Made by a program: the position numbers and the translations under genes | NCBI GenBank assembly: GCA_031287575.1 | Contig: JAITSV010000053.1 | Coordinates: forward strand, 1-64,000 | Direction of reading: 5' to 3' | Length of the DNA stretch: 64,000 nucleotides | DNA from: Desulfovibrio sp. | GTDB lineage: Bacteria; Desulfobacterota; Desulfovibrionia; Desulfovibrionales; Desulfovibrionaceae | The notes under the pieces: generated by a model | Databases searched by the model: none | What the model was told of the DNA's origin: nothing | Seen by the model: only the letters and a program-made list of their open reading frames with translations | Shown: positions 11,035-19,683 of the stretch, piece after piece | Layout of the letters: each line of letters opens with the position of its first letter | Position numbering within the stretch: the stretch's first letter is position 1

Positions 11035-12125
11035 TCCAACACCCCCAGCCCGGCCAGCAGCATGCACCCCGCCCACACGCAAATGGTAGGCAGCACCACC
11101 AGCCGCAGCACCAGCCCGCGCCGGAAGGCGGCGCCGTACATGGCCATCAGCTTCAGGTCCAGCATGGGGCCCAGCGCCACGAAGGCCAGCCGGGCCGAGG
11201 CGGGAAAGCCCACGAACGAGGCGGCCACGAAGGCGTCGGCCTCGGAGCACACGCTGAGCAGCACGGCCAGCCCCATCAGGGCCGGAATAGCCAGGGCCGG
11301 ACTGTCCATGAACAGGAACAGCGCCTCGGGCGGGGTAAAGGTGCGGAACGCGGCGGCGGCCAGCGCGCCGGGCAGCAGCCAGGCGCAGGCATCCAGCAGG
11401 TCGGCGGTCATGTGCCGGGCCACCCCGTGCAACTGCGCCGCGCGGGATACGGTTGCGGCAGGGGAGGCGAAAGCGGGTGGCGCCGCAACACCATCCGGAG
11501 AGGCCACGGCAGGCACCGCCGCCATGGCGGCCTGCACCGTGCTGAATTGCGGCAGCAGCGGGGCCTGTGCGCTGCCCTGCCCGCTGGCGTGTCGGCTGAC
11601 TTGGTCGGCATGGGCATGCTCGTGCCCGCACTCGTCGTGATCATGCCCGCAGCCGCACCCGCAGGCATCCAGACCGCCGGACGCATTGGGACGCAATGCC
11701 CCGTCCACGGCCATGCGGCGCACCGAAATGCCCACCGCCACCGCCGTGGCGGCCACCACCGCCGCGCGCAGCCCGGTCATCAGCACGTCGCCGCGAAAGG
11801 CCACCCAGGTAGACACCATGACCACCGGGTTCACCACCGGCGCGGCCAGCATGTAGGCCACCGCGGCGGGTACCGGCACCCCCTTGCCCATCATGCGCCG
11901 CACCACGGGCACCACCCCGCATTCACAGGTGGGCAGCACCGTGCCCAGCGCCACGCCAAAGGCCAGCGCCCCCGGCAGCGATTTGGGCACCCGCCGCTCC
12001 ACCCAGGCACGCGGCACGAACACCTCCATGCAGGCGGACACCAGCGAGCCCAGCACCAGGAAGGGCAGGGCTTCGAGAAATACGGCCAGGGCGGTCTGGG
12101 CGAGATGGATGAGGCGTGCGTCCAT
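11031..12125 (-). CDS. UPF0718/COG0701 permease with His/Cys-rich loop
   Basis: A 364-residue membrane protein with about eight hydrophobic segments. The conserved patch GTVLPTCECGVVPVVRRMM and AAPVVNPVVMVSTW identify the COG0701 permease family (ArsP-like, B. subtilis YcgR-like). A soluble loop near residue 150 reads CGCGCGHDHDECGHEHAH, a likely metal-binding segment. The second half repeats the pattern (LSVCSEADAFVAASF). Together with the coupled DUF1980 protein it forms a two-component membrane system, probably moving or sensing a metal or metalloid. No good Shine-Dalgarno sequence precedes the ATG at 12125, so the start is less certain than the gene. Confidence 0.82.
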   Translation of the reverse strand: MDARLIHLAQTALAVFLEALPFLVLGSLVSACMEVFVPRAWVERRVPKSLPGALAFGVALGTVLPTCECGVVPVVRRMMGKGVPVPAAVAYMLAAPVVNPVVMVSTWVAFRGDVLMTGLRAAVVAATAVAVGISVRRMAVDGALRPNASGGLDACGCGCGHDHDECGHEHAHADQVSRHASGQGSAQAPLLPQFSTVQAAMAAVPAVASPDGVAAPPAFASPAATVSRAAQLHGVARHMTADLLDACAWLLPGALAAAAFRTFTPPEALFLFMDSPALAIPALMGLAVLLSVCSEADAFVAASFVGFPASARLAFVALGPMLDLKLMAMYGAAFRRGLVLRLVVLPTICVWAGCMLLAGLGVLE

Positions 12126-12419
12126 GGAAATGGTGTGTTGGAGGGGATAGTATGTTGGGGAAATGACGTGGCTGGTGGGATGGTATGGCTGGTACGGTGG
12201 GAAAACGGCAACGGCGGAATGGCCGGAATGGCGGAACTGGCGCGATGGGCCGGGCGGGGCCCGTCAGACAGCCAGGATGGCCAAGTCGGATTGAGCCGGA
12301 CAGAACCGGGACTGGACCAGCGGCCCCCGTGCCGCCACGCCCGCATACCCCGCACCGGGCGCGAATGCAACCGGGTTGCATCCAGGTGCCCGTGGCGCCC
12401 TTGCCATCTGCCCTTGTTG

Positions 12420-12455
12420 CCACCCTTGATGCCACCCTTGATGCCACCCTTGATG
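12420..12455. repeat. 12-bp tandem repeat, three copies
   Basis: CCACCCTTGATG occurs three times in perfect tandem, with a degenerate fourth copy on the right. It is noncoding. Confidence 0.9.
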
Positions 12456-12693
12456 CCTCCTGGCCAGCCGCTTGGGCCCCCCGGAGCGAGCGTTGTCGCC
12501 GTGCTGATTTTACACCTGATTCATATGTCCATTCCATACCGAACATGGTATGAAGGTGGGCAAATATCCCCACGCATCTCCCCCTTCGGTCTGTCCACTC
12601 ACCATAATTCATATTTAATCATGTTAAATACATAATAATTATTCATTTCACATAAACATCTCAAGAATACATGCCATAGCCACGTTCCGCTTG

Positions 12694-12716
12694 TGCGAAA
12701 AGTACATTTTTTCGCA
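12694..12716. promoter_or_regulatory. Inverted repeat TGCGAAAA-N7-TTTTCGCA
   Basis: A perfect 8-bp inverted repeat with a 7-nt spacer (GTACATT), in the AT-rich zone about 310 bp before the DUF169 start. The size and symmetry fit a dimeric repressor operator, but the regulator is unknown. A small hairpin is the alternative. Confidence 0.45.
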
Positions 12717-13025
12717 TTCCCGTTTTCCGTTGCCCGGTTTTTTCACCGCTGGTAGGGGCGCCCTACCGACACGCCGCCGTCCCGCATCCGGCTGCCCCGG
12801 CTGGCAGGCCCAGGCAGAACCACCGGATGCGCACGACAGGCGCCCCGCGAAGGCCTGCACCCCTTTCGACGGAGGCAGCCCCTGCGTCCCCCGCCTGTGC
12901 GGACATGCGGGGGACGCCCGGGGGGACAAAAGGACGACGGCGGTACCCGCCACAGGCCGCGCGGCCACGCCGCGCCCAGGCAGGCACGACACGCAACACG
13001 GGCCGCGCGCCCGAGGAGATCGCAC

Positions 13026-13802
13026 ATGTCGCTGAGCTACAAGGAAATGCAGCAGGTCCTGATGGACGAACTGCGCCTGTACCACTACCCCATCGCCGTC
13101 AAGTTCTTCTTCGACGAGGCGGAACTGGAAATCTTCAAGGACAAGGCCGAATTCTACCTGCCCGTGAAGCCCATGACCTTCTGCCAGTGGGAAATCGCCG
13201 CGCGCATGAAGGGCCAGACCGTGCTGTCCGGCCCCGAGGGCCTGGGCTGCTCCAACGCCCTGGTGTCCTTTGGCTGGAAGGAAATCGACGACAACGAAAT
13301 CAAGAGCCACGCCAAGTACGTGCGCGACCTTGCCCAGGCCGAACGCTTCGTGCGGTCCAAGCCGCGCCTGCCCGAAGGCCTGAAGGCCATCGCCGTAGGT
13401 CCGCTGGGTGACGCCGTGGTCGATCCCTCGGTGGTCCACTTCTACTGCGACAACATGCAGGCCTACCACCTGGCCGTGGACTACATGGCCGCCACCGACC
13501 AGCACCCGCTGAAGACCAACGTGACCATGAACTCCTCCGCCTGCGGCGGCACCGTGTACTCGTACCAGGAAAAGACCGCCAACATGCTGCCCGCCTGCTC
13601 CGGCAGCTACAACGCGGGCAAGACCGAGCGCGGCGAAATCAACTTCGTGATCCCCGGCGAACACATGGGCCTTACCGTGGAGCGCCTGCTGGAACGCAAG
13701 CGCAACCTGGGCAGCGGCGCCATCACCCGCCCCGGCGACAACTTCCCCGGCGCGGACATCTGCAAGAACTGTCCGCTGATCATCTTCAAGAAAGAAAAGT
13801 AG
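13026..13802 (+). CDS. DUF169 domain protein
   Basis: A 258-residue soluble protein that matches the DUF169 pattern: YHYPIAVKFFFDEAE near the N-terminus, FCQWEIAARMKG, LGCSNALVSFGW in the middle, and a cysteine-rich second half (MNSSACGGTV, LPACSGSYNAGK). It ends with DICKNCPLI. The family's biochemical role is not established; the conserved cysteines suggest metal, thiol or haem chemistry. The start is firm because GAGGAG lies at 13013-13018 just before ATG. It stands 97 bp before a TauE/SafE exporter, separated by a strong hairpin. A second DUF169 gene is present at 52009. Confidence 0.85.
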   Translation: MSLSYKEMQQVLMDELRLYHYPIAVKFFFDEAELEIFKDKAEFYLPVKPMTFCQWEIAARMKGQTVLSGPEGLGCSNALVSFGWKEIDDNEIKSHAKYVRDLAQAERFVRSKPRLPEGLKAIAVGPLGDAVVDPSVVHFYCDNMQAYHLAVDYMAATDQHPLKTNVTMNSSACGGTVYSYQEKTANMLPACSGSYNAGKTERGEINFVIPGEHMGLTVERLLERKRNLGSGAITRPGDNFPGADICKNCPLIIFKKEK

Positions 13803-13808
13803 GCACGA

Positions 13809-13852
13809 CGGGGGCCGCCGCCATGTCGCCCCCCCGTGGGCGGCGGCCCCCG
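13809..13852 (+). terminator. Strong intercistronic hairpin
   Basis: CGGGGGCCGCCGCC at 13809-13822 pairs perfectly with 13839-13852 (14 bp), followed by TTCCCATTTC. The weak T tract suggests partial termination or transcript stabilisation between DUF169 and TauE. Confidence 0.6.
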
Positions 13853-13899
13853 TTCCCATTTCGGAAGCGCACCGAAACACCATCCCAAGGAGAGAGACC

Positions 13900-15039
13900 G
13901 TGTCCAAGCACACCAAACACCTGCTGCTGCTCGCGGCCGTCGTTGCCGTAAGCCTTCTGTGGTTCGAGCCCGCCTGGGCCGACAAGCTGTCCGACGCCAT
14001 CGACGGCGCCGTGCAGGCCGGCAAGGTCAAGGCCGACGACGCACCAGGCTTCCTCGGCATTCCCGGCGCCCCCCACGTCAGCCCCATCCTGTCCTTTGCC
14101 TGGGCCGTGTGGGTGGGCTGGATCTTCTCCACCGTGGGCGCGTTCGGCGGCGTCATGGCCGGCGTAGGCCACATGTCGGTGTTCGGCCTTGGCGGCTACG
14201 TCAAGACCCTGGGCAAGGACCTGCCCCTGAACAAGGTGGCCACCGACTCCATCCGCGCCTCGAACCAGTGGCTGGTGGGCTTCTCGGCCCTGATCTCCTC
14301 GTTCAACTACTACAAGATGGGCCGCCTGGTGCTGCCGCTGGCCCTGGCCCTTGGCGCGGGCTCGCTGCTGGGCGCCTGGGGTTCGGCCTCCATCTTCGCG
14401 GGCAAGGTCTCCTTCTCGCAGTACCAGGGCTACTTCGGCCTGTTCGTGCTGGTGCTGGGCCTGTACCTGTTCTGGGAAACCTCTCCCGCCGGCCAGGCCT
14501 CCAAGAAGAAGGCCAAGGAAGCCGCCAAGGCTTTCGAAGAAGCGGTGAAGAAGATCAAGAGCGGCGAGCAGGTGGATGAAAAGGCCATCGGCGTGCACGT
14601 CATTTCCACCAGCCTGACCAAGTGCGTGTTCACCTTCTCGGGCGTGGAGTTTTCGTTCAACCCCATCCTGCCCGTGGTGGGCGGCATCGTCATCTCCGCC
14701 ATCGCCGCGTTCCTGGGCGTGGGCGGCGGCTTCCTGCTGGTGCCGTTCCTGACGAGCATCTCGCAGCTGCCCATGTATCTGGCCGCCGGCACCTCGGCTC
14801 TGGCCGTGCTCGTGTCCATGGTCACCTCCATCGCCACCCTGGTCAGCAAGGGCACCCCGCTCGACTGGACCATGATCGGCACCGAACTGGTGGGCATCTT
14901 CCTGGGTTCGGTCATCGGCCCCCGCACCTCCAAGTACTTCTCCGACATGTGGCTGAAGCGCATCTTCATCGTGCTGGCCCTGTACGTCGGCATCGACTAC
15001 GTGCTGCGCGGCTTCTTCAACATCAAGATGTTCGGCTAG
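13900..15039 (+). CDS. TauE/SafE family anion (sulfite/organosulfonate) exporter
   Basis: A 379-residue membrane protein with a GTG start and AAGGAG upstream. A hydrophobic leader (about 8-25, ending EPAWA) is followed by a periplasmic segment. The TauE core then shows GWIFSTVGAFGGVMAGVGH and, in the second half, IAAFLGVGGGFLLVPFL plus GTSALAVLVSMVTS. A charged cytoplasmic loop rich in Lys, Ala and Glu (near 200-230) joins the two four-helix halves. The family moves sulfite, sulfoacetate or related anions; in a sulfate reducer, sulfite or thiosulfate export is plausible but unproven. The neighbouring DUF169 gene supports a sulfur link only by context. Confidence 0.87.
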   Translation: MSKHTKHLLLLAAVVAVSLLWFEPAWADKLSDAIDGAVQAGKVKADDAPGFLGIPGAPHVSPILSFAWAVWVGWIFSTVGAFGGVMAGVGHMSVFGLGGYVKTLGKDLPLNKVATDSIRASNQWLVGFSALISSFNYYKMGRLVLPLALALGAGSLLGAWGSASIFAGKVSFSQYQGYFGLFVLVLGLYLFWETSPAGQASKKKAKEAAKAFEEAVKKIKSGEQVDEKAIGVHVISTSLTKCVFTFSGVEFSFNPILPVVGGIVISAIAAFLGVGGGFLLVPFLTSISQLPMYLAAGTSALAVLVSMVTSIATLVSKGTPLDWTMIGTELVGIFLGSVIGPRTSKYFSDMWLKRIFIVLALYVGIDYVLRGFFNIKMFG

Positions 15040-15075
15040 TCCGCCCATCCCGCCGCACTTTCGACTGACACGCCG

Positions 15076-15111
15076 GGGGGCGGGGCCAGAGGTCCCGCCC
15101 CCTTCACTTTT
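15076..15111 (+). terminator. Terminator after TauE
   Basis: GGGGGCGGG at 15076-15084 pairs with CCCGCCCCC at 15094-15102, followed by TTCACTTTTCTT. Confidence 0.65.
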
Positions 15112-15140
15112 CTTGCGAACAGAGGCAACCTGCACCCATC

Positions 15141-15812
15141 ATGGATAGCCTGCACGCCGCCATCGCCTGGCTGGACCCCTTGTTCATCGCTCCCTACCGG
15201 CTGCCCGGCAACGCCCTGGCCGGCTTCGTGCTGGGCACGGCCGTGCTGGCCCTGTGGTGCATCGCGCTCGGCAGCGCGCTGTCGCTGTGCGCCACCCGCC
15301 TCAACCGCCGCCGTCTGGCCGAGCTGCGCCACGGCATGGAGCATCACCACAAGCTGTCGGAAGCGGCCCTGCGCGCTGGCGACAAGGAAAGCTACAAGGC
15401 GGTCAACAGCCAGGCGCACGACGCCTTCGGCCACTATTTCTCGCTGGGCGGGGCCATGTTCTGCGTGTCCATCATCCCCCTGCCGTTCGCGCTGGCCTGG
15501 ATGGACATGCGCTTTGCCGGTGCCACCCCGGAACTGCCGTGGGATGCGCCGCTCATCGGCCAGCAGCCTTCCATCGTGTTCTGGTTCCTGCTCCTGTACA
15601 TCCCGTTGCGCATCACCTATGCCAACGTCATGTCCAGAACAGGGTGGTTCACCCGCTTGCAGGCCTGGGCCGCCACGCCGCCGCCCGGCACCGTCCCCGA
15701 CGAGGCCCCCGACGCCTCGGCTCCCTCCGGCCCCGCCGCCGGTGATCCCTCCAGCCAGATCAGGCAGGCCAATCAGGGCAGCCAGGCCCATCAAGAAGGT
15801 CGCGGCGGCTAG
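15141..15812 (+). CDS. Membrane protein, possible DUF106/EMC3-like
   Basis: A 223-residue protein with three hydrophobic segments: about 28-50, 100-118 and 140-158. Between the first and second lies a helical charged stretch with EAALRAGDKESYKAVNSQ. That layout (one helix, a charged coiled segment, then two helices) resembles DUF106/EMC3/TMCO1 proteins of the Oxa1 superfamily, but the similarity is by eye and weak. The last 60 residues are Pro/Ala/Ser/Gln-rich and probably disordered. The upstream AGAGG is further than usual from the ATG. It lies 27 bp before the PhnD-like gene, so the two are likely co-transcribed. Confidence 0.6.
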   Translation: MDSLHAAIAWLDPLFIAPYRLPGNALAGFVLGTAVLALWCIALGSALSLCATRLNRRRLAELRHGMEHHHKLSEAALRAGDKESYKAVNSQAHDAFGHYFSLGGAMFCVSIIPLPFALAWMDMRFAGATPELPWDAPLIGQQPSIVFWFLLLYIPLRITYANVMSRTGWFTRLQAWAATPPPGTVPDEAPDASAPSGPAAGDPSSQIRQANQGSQAHQEGRGG

Positions 15813-15839
15813 GCCGCCGTTCATTTCCGGAGCAGCACG

Positions 15840-16784
15840 GTGCGCACGCGCTTTCTCGCCATAGCCGCCCTCGTCATGGTCATCGCCGCCGCCATCCAGT
15901 TGTGGTGGGAAAGCGAACCCGCGACCCCGGTGGACATGACCCGCCGGGCAGAGGTGAAGGCCCCCGAGGCCGTGCCCGCCATCACCTACGCCTACCTGCC
16001 CCAGTATTCGCACTCCACCTCGTACCTGCGCCACCGCGCCCTGGTGGAATACCTGCAAAAGTCCACCGGCCTCGCCATCCGCCAGGTGTTCCCCGACACC
16101 TTCGAGGCGCACCGCCGCATGGTGGAGCGCGGCGAGATCGACATTTCCTTCTCCAACCCCATGACCTACGTGCTGCTGGCGCAAAGCGGCGCGCGGGCCT
16201 TCGCGGGCATCGTCGAACCCTCGGGTCGGGCCACCTTCCGGGGGCAGATCATCGCCCGCGCCGACAACGCCGCCATCAAAAGCGAACAGGACTGCCGGGG
16301 CAAGCGGTGGATCGCCGTGGACCCCTATTCCGCCGGGGGCTACCTGTTCGTGCTGGGGCACTTTCGCGACAAGGGCCTGTCGGAAAGCGACTTCGCCGAA
16401 ATCGCCTTTGCCCCCGGCCCCGGCGGCAAGCAGGAAAAGGCCGTGCTGGGCGTGTACGCGGGCCGCTACGACATCGCCTCCATCCGCGAAGGCACCCTGG
16501 GCATCCTGGAAGGCAAGGTGGACCTTTCCGCCCTGAAGGTGGTGGCCAACACCCGCGAATACCCCAGCTGGGTCTATGCCGCGCGCAAGGGGCTGGACCC
16601 GGACATCGTGCGGCGCATCGCCAGCGCCCTGTTCGCGCTTTCCGAAAACGACCCCGAGCACGAACGCATCCTGGCCGCCGCGGGCATGCGCGGCATCATT
16701 CCCACCACCGACCGCGACTACGACCCCTGCCGCGAGCTGTTCTCGAAGCTGCGGCTCGACCCTTCCAAGGTGGGGCTGGAATGA
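15840..16784 (+). CDS. PhnD-like phosphate/phosphonate-type substrate-binding protein
   Basis: A 314-residue protein with a GTG start and CCGGAG upstream. It has an N-terminal membrane anchor or signal (about 5-22). The body fits the PhnD/PtxB periplasmic binding fold: ITYAYLPQYSHST, YLQKSTGLAIRQVFPDTFEAHRRMVERGEIDISFSNP is split here only to note EIDISFSNP, then GKRWIAVDPYSAGGYLF and YDIASIREGTLGIL. No ABC permease or ATPase genes are adjacent. Instead its stop overlaps the start of a sensor kinase (ATGA), which argues that it acts as the extracytoplasmic sensing partner of that kinase rather than in uptake. The ligand is unknown; phosphite, phosphate or another oxyanion are options. Confidence 0.82.
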   Translation: MRTRFLAIAALVMVIAAAIQLWWESEPATPVDMTRRAEVKAPEAVPAITYAYLPQYSHSTSYLRHRALVEYLQKSTGLAIRQVFPDTFEAHRRMVERGEIDISFSNPMTYVLLAQSGARAFAGIVEPSGRATFRGQIIARADNAAIKSEQDCRGKRWIAVDPYSAGGYLFVLGHFRDKGLSESDFAEIAFAPGPGGKQEKAVLGVYAGRYDIASIREGTLGILEGKVDLSALKVVANTREYPSWVYAARKGLDPDIVRRIASALFALSENDPEHERILAAAGMRGIIPTTDRDYDPCRELFSKLRLDPSKVGLE

Positions 16785-18958
16785 ACCCGCTGCGCCGCCT
16801 GAACTTTCGCCGCAAGCTCAACCTCGGCATCACGCTCATCGTGCTGTTCGTGGCCGCGCTGCTGTCCGTGTTCGTCACGCGCATCGCGGCCAACGCCCTC
16901 ATCGAGGAAAGCAAGCGGCGCGGCGCCGTGCTGGCCACCAACCTGGCCCTGCGCGCGGCGGACCCCATGCTGTCCACCGACTTCCTGCGCCTGCGCAACC
17001 TGGTGGACGAACTGCTGAACGTGGACAGCGACATCGTCTACGCCTTCATCATGGACGACCGGAACCAGGTGCTGGCCCACACCTTTGGCCGCACCTTTCC
17101 GCTGGACCTGCTGGAAGCCAACGAATCCGAGGACGGCCACCTTGCCGTGCGCCTGCTGGATACCGGGCGCGAGCGCATCTACGACTTCGCCGCGCCGGTG
17201 ATGGTGGGCGGGCGCGAGTTCGGCACCATCCGCATCGGCCTTTCGCGCACCAAGGTGCTGGACGTGGTCAACGGCATGATCTTCGCCATCAGCGGGCTTT
17301 CGGTGGTGGCGCTGCTGGTGGCCGTGGTCATCAGCGCGCACTTCGCCAAGCGCATCACCGCCCGCATCGGCGCCCTGAAGGAACACGCCGAGGAAATCGT
17401 GCGCGGCAACCTGCACCTGCCCGCCACCACCTCCGCCCGGCGCAACTGCTGGGAACAGCGGCTGTGCGGCCGCACCGACTGTCCCGCCTACGGCGACACC
17501 GAGCGCCGCTGCTGGTACGTCAAGGGCACCGCCTGCGCCGGGTGCGACGGCAGGGCCTACCCCGCGAAGCTTGCCCAGTGCCGCCAGTGCGAGGTGTACG
17601 AAACCTTTGCCGGGGACGAGATAGAGGAACTGGCCGACACCTTCGACGTCATGGCCCACGCCCTGCGCGCCCACATCGCCGAACTGCGCGAGACCGAGCG
17701 CGACCTGACCCGCCAGCAGGGCATCATGCGCACCATCCTGGAAGTGACCCCTGACCGGCTGGCCCTGCTGGACGAGCACCTGCGCTATCTTTCCGTGAAC
17801 AAGGCCTTTGCCGATTCGCTGGGCCTGCCCCCGTCGGAGATCATCGGCAAGAGCGACTTCGACATCTTTCCGCGCGACAAGGCCGAGCTGCGCGTGGCCG
17901 AGAACCGCGCCATCCTTACCGGCGGCCAGCCCGTGTACCGCGAGGCGCAGGACCGCCGCGACCCCGTTTCCCCGACGGGCGGCAGCGACCCCGCCTCCGA
18001 CTTCGGCCACGGCCGCGACGAATGGTTCCATCTGGTCAAGGTGCCCGTGTCCGACGAGACCGGCCGCATCATCGGCGTGCTGTCCACCGCGCGCGACATC
18101 ACCGCCATCCGCAGCTACCAGGACCAGCTCATCCAGTCGCAGAAGATGGAATCGGTCGGCAAGCTGGCCGGGGGCGTGGCGCACGAGATCAACACCCCCC
18201 TCGGCATCATCCTGGGCTACGCGCAGTTGCTGCAGGAAGACGTGCCGCCGGGCGCCCAGATGCACCAGGACCTGCAGATCATCGAGAAGCAGGCCAAGTT
18301 CTGCCGCAAGATCGTCTCCGACCTGCTGGGCTTTTCGCGCCAGACCCAAAGCCAGAAGAAGGAGATGTGCTTCAACAACTCCATCATGGAAGTGGTCTCG
18401 CTGGTGCGCCACACCTTCTCGCTGGAAAACGTGACCATCCTCGCCGACCTGGATGACCGCCTGCCGGTCATCTACGGCGCGCCCGAAAAGCTGAAGCAGG
18501 TGTGGATGAACCTGCTGCACAACGCCTCCGGCGCCATGCCCGGCGGCGGGCTGATCAAGGTGCGCACCCGGCTGGACATCATGAACATGACCGTCACCGT
18601 CTGGTTCGCCGATACCGGCATCGGCATCCCCGAACCCAACCTGCAGAAGATCTTCGACCCGTTCTTTTCCACCAAGCCCGTGGGCAAGGGCACCGGCCTC
18701 GGCCTGTCCGTGTCCTTCGGCATCATCGAAGACCACGAAGGGTTCATCGAGGCGCACAGCCCCCTGCCGCCCGGCTTCATCGACGAAGACATGCCCCAGG
18801 GCGCCACGCGCGGCCCCGGCACCGTGTTCCGCGTGGTCCTGCCCCTGGAACCCGAAGGCGCCGCCGACCTGCCCGATACCGACCCCAGGGCCAGGGTGCA
18901 GCCGGGGGAAAGCGAGACAAAGAATACGGAAGAACGAACCGGGGAGGGGACCCTTTAA
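16781..18958 (+). CDS. Membrane sensor histidine kinase with HAMP, two-CW motif and PAS domain
   Basis: A 725-residue protein. Transmembrane helices at about 18-36 and 165-187 flank a periplasmic sensor domain. After a HAMP-like linker comes a cysteine motif at about 218-270: CWEQRLCG, CPAYG, CWYVKG, CAGC, CRQCEVY, the two-CW pattern. A PAS domain follows (about 310-440). The phospho-accepting His is near 468 in GGVAHEINTPLG. The ATPase has N-box LLHNASGAM, DTGIGIP and KGTGLGLSV. It has no receiver; the partner is probably the single-domain regulator at 19186. The last 15 or so codons and the stop run into a GC-rich hairpin repeat, so the C-terminal tail is probably repeat-derived. Confidence 0.9.
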   Translation: MNPLRRLNFRRKLNLGITLIVLFVAALLSVFVTRIAANALIEESKRRGAVLATNLALRAADPMLSTDFLRLRNLVDELLNVDSDIVYAFIMDDRNQVLAHTFGRTFPLDLLEANESEDGHLAVRLLDTGRERIYDFAAPVMVGGREFGTIRIGLSRTKVLDVVNGMIFAISGLSVVALLVAVVISAHFAKRITARIGALKEHAEEIVRGNLHLPATTSARRNCWEQRLCGRTDCPAYGDTERRCWYVKGTACAGCDGRAYPAKLAQCRQCEVYETFAGDEIEELADTFDVMAHALRAHIAELRETERDLTRQQGIMRTILEVTPDRLALLDEHLRYLSVNKAFADSLGLPPSEIIGKSDFDIFPRDKAELRVAENRAILTGGQPVYREAQDRRDPVSPTGGSDPASDFGHGRDEWFHLVKVPVSDETGRIIGVLSTARDITAIRSYQDQLIQSQKMESVGKLAGGVAHEINTPLGIILGYAQLLQEDVPPGAQMHQDLQIIEKQAKFCRKIVSDLLGFSRQTQSQKKEMCFNNSIMEVVSLVRHTFSLENVTILADLDDRLPVIYGAPEKLKQVWMNLLHNASGAMPGGGLIKVRTRLDIMNMTVTVWFADTGIGIPEPNLQKIFDPFFSTKPVGKGTGLGLSVSFGIIEDHEGFIEAHSPLPPGFIDEDMPQGATRGPGTVFRVVLPLEPEGAADLPDTDPRARVQPGESETKNTEERTGEGTL

Positions 18959-19150
18959 AAAGGGTCTCCCTCCCCGGACCCCTCCCCCCTAAATTTTTCA
19001 TTTTGGGGGAGGTCCTCCCGTTAAAGGGAACGGATAGGGTACGTGTTATCAAAAATATAACCTGCACCCTGCGCTTACAATCTGTCCCCAACTCGGGGGT
19101 GCAGGGGGCAGGGCCCCCTGCCCGCCGGAGGCGTAAAAAAATGTCTCCGA
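18941..19150. repeat. GC-rich hairpin spacer repeat after the sensor kinase
   Basis: It starts with GGGGAGGGGACCCTTT / AAAGGGTCTCCCTCCCC (18941-18975, one bulge), which contains the kinase stop codon. CCCCCCTAAATTTTTC, GGGGGAGG and a GGGGGCAGGGCCCCCTGCCC palindrome near 19106-19124 follow. The style matches the copies at 3703 and 5450. It separates kinase and response regulator and may weaken read-through. Confidence 0.7.
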
Positions 19151-19185
19151 CCTGCAGCAAGCAGAAATCATAAGGAAGGAAGCCC

Positions 19186-19545
19186 ATGGCGGACATCATC
19201 GTGCTGGACGACGTCATCGACGCGGGGGTGCTGATCAAGCGCATCCTGGAGCGCAAGGGCCACGCGGTCTCGGTGTTCACGGACGAGGAAGAGGCCATTG
19301 CCCACGTGCGCGGCAAGGGCGCGGACCTGGCCATCCTGGACATGAAGCTGCGGCGCATGACCGGGGTGGAGGTGCTGGAAGAGCTGAAAAAGCTGCGCCC
19401 GGACATCCGGGTGATCATGCTGACCGGCTACCCCACCCTGGAGACGGCGCGCGAATCGCTGCGCCTGGGTGCCAACGAGTACTGCGTGAAGCCCATCGAC
19501 AAGGACGAACTGGAAAGCAAGGTGGCAGAGGTGCTGGGCGTGTAG
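19186..19545 (+). CDS. Single-domain response regulator (receiver only)
   Basis: A 119-residue CheY-type receiver. Acidic residues LDD at about 7-9, phospho-acceptor Asp in LAILDMKL near 52, the Thr of MLTGYP near 80, and the Lys of CVKPID near 102 are all present. There is no output domain, so it must act by protein contact or as a phosphotransfer step. Its place between a sensor kinase and a PEP/pyruvate-binding protein makes one of these its probable target. GGAAGG precedes the ATG. Confidence 0.92.
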   Translation: MADIIVLDDVIDAGVLIKRILERKGHAVSVFTDEEEAIAHVRGKGADLAILDMKLRRMTGVEVLEELKKLRPDIRVIMLTGYPTLETARESLRLGANEYCVKPIDKDELESKVAEVLGV

Positions 19546-19683
19546 CGCCCGGGCGATAGGGACGGGTAACGCCCCTGCCGTCACGGAAACGGCGACCGGC
19601 AGAGGCCGGACCGGGCGCGCCGATGCAGTCCTGCCGCGCCTGATGCACCGTCTCCGCCATCACGACTTTCCCAAGGGAGCGCA

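Larger units (their letters stand above)
12126..13025. other. 900-bp divergent intergenic region, no supported gene
   Basis: It separates the leftward permease pair from the rightward DUF169/TauE genes. The left half is GC-rich with tandem repeats at 12420-12455. Around 12595-12720 it becomes strikingly AT-rich, with ATAATTATT-type tracts and an inverted repeat at 12694-12716, which makes this the most likely promoter zone. Open frames on both strands have no family pattern or ribosome site. Confidence 0.6.
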
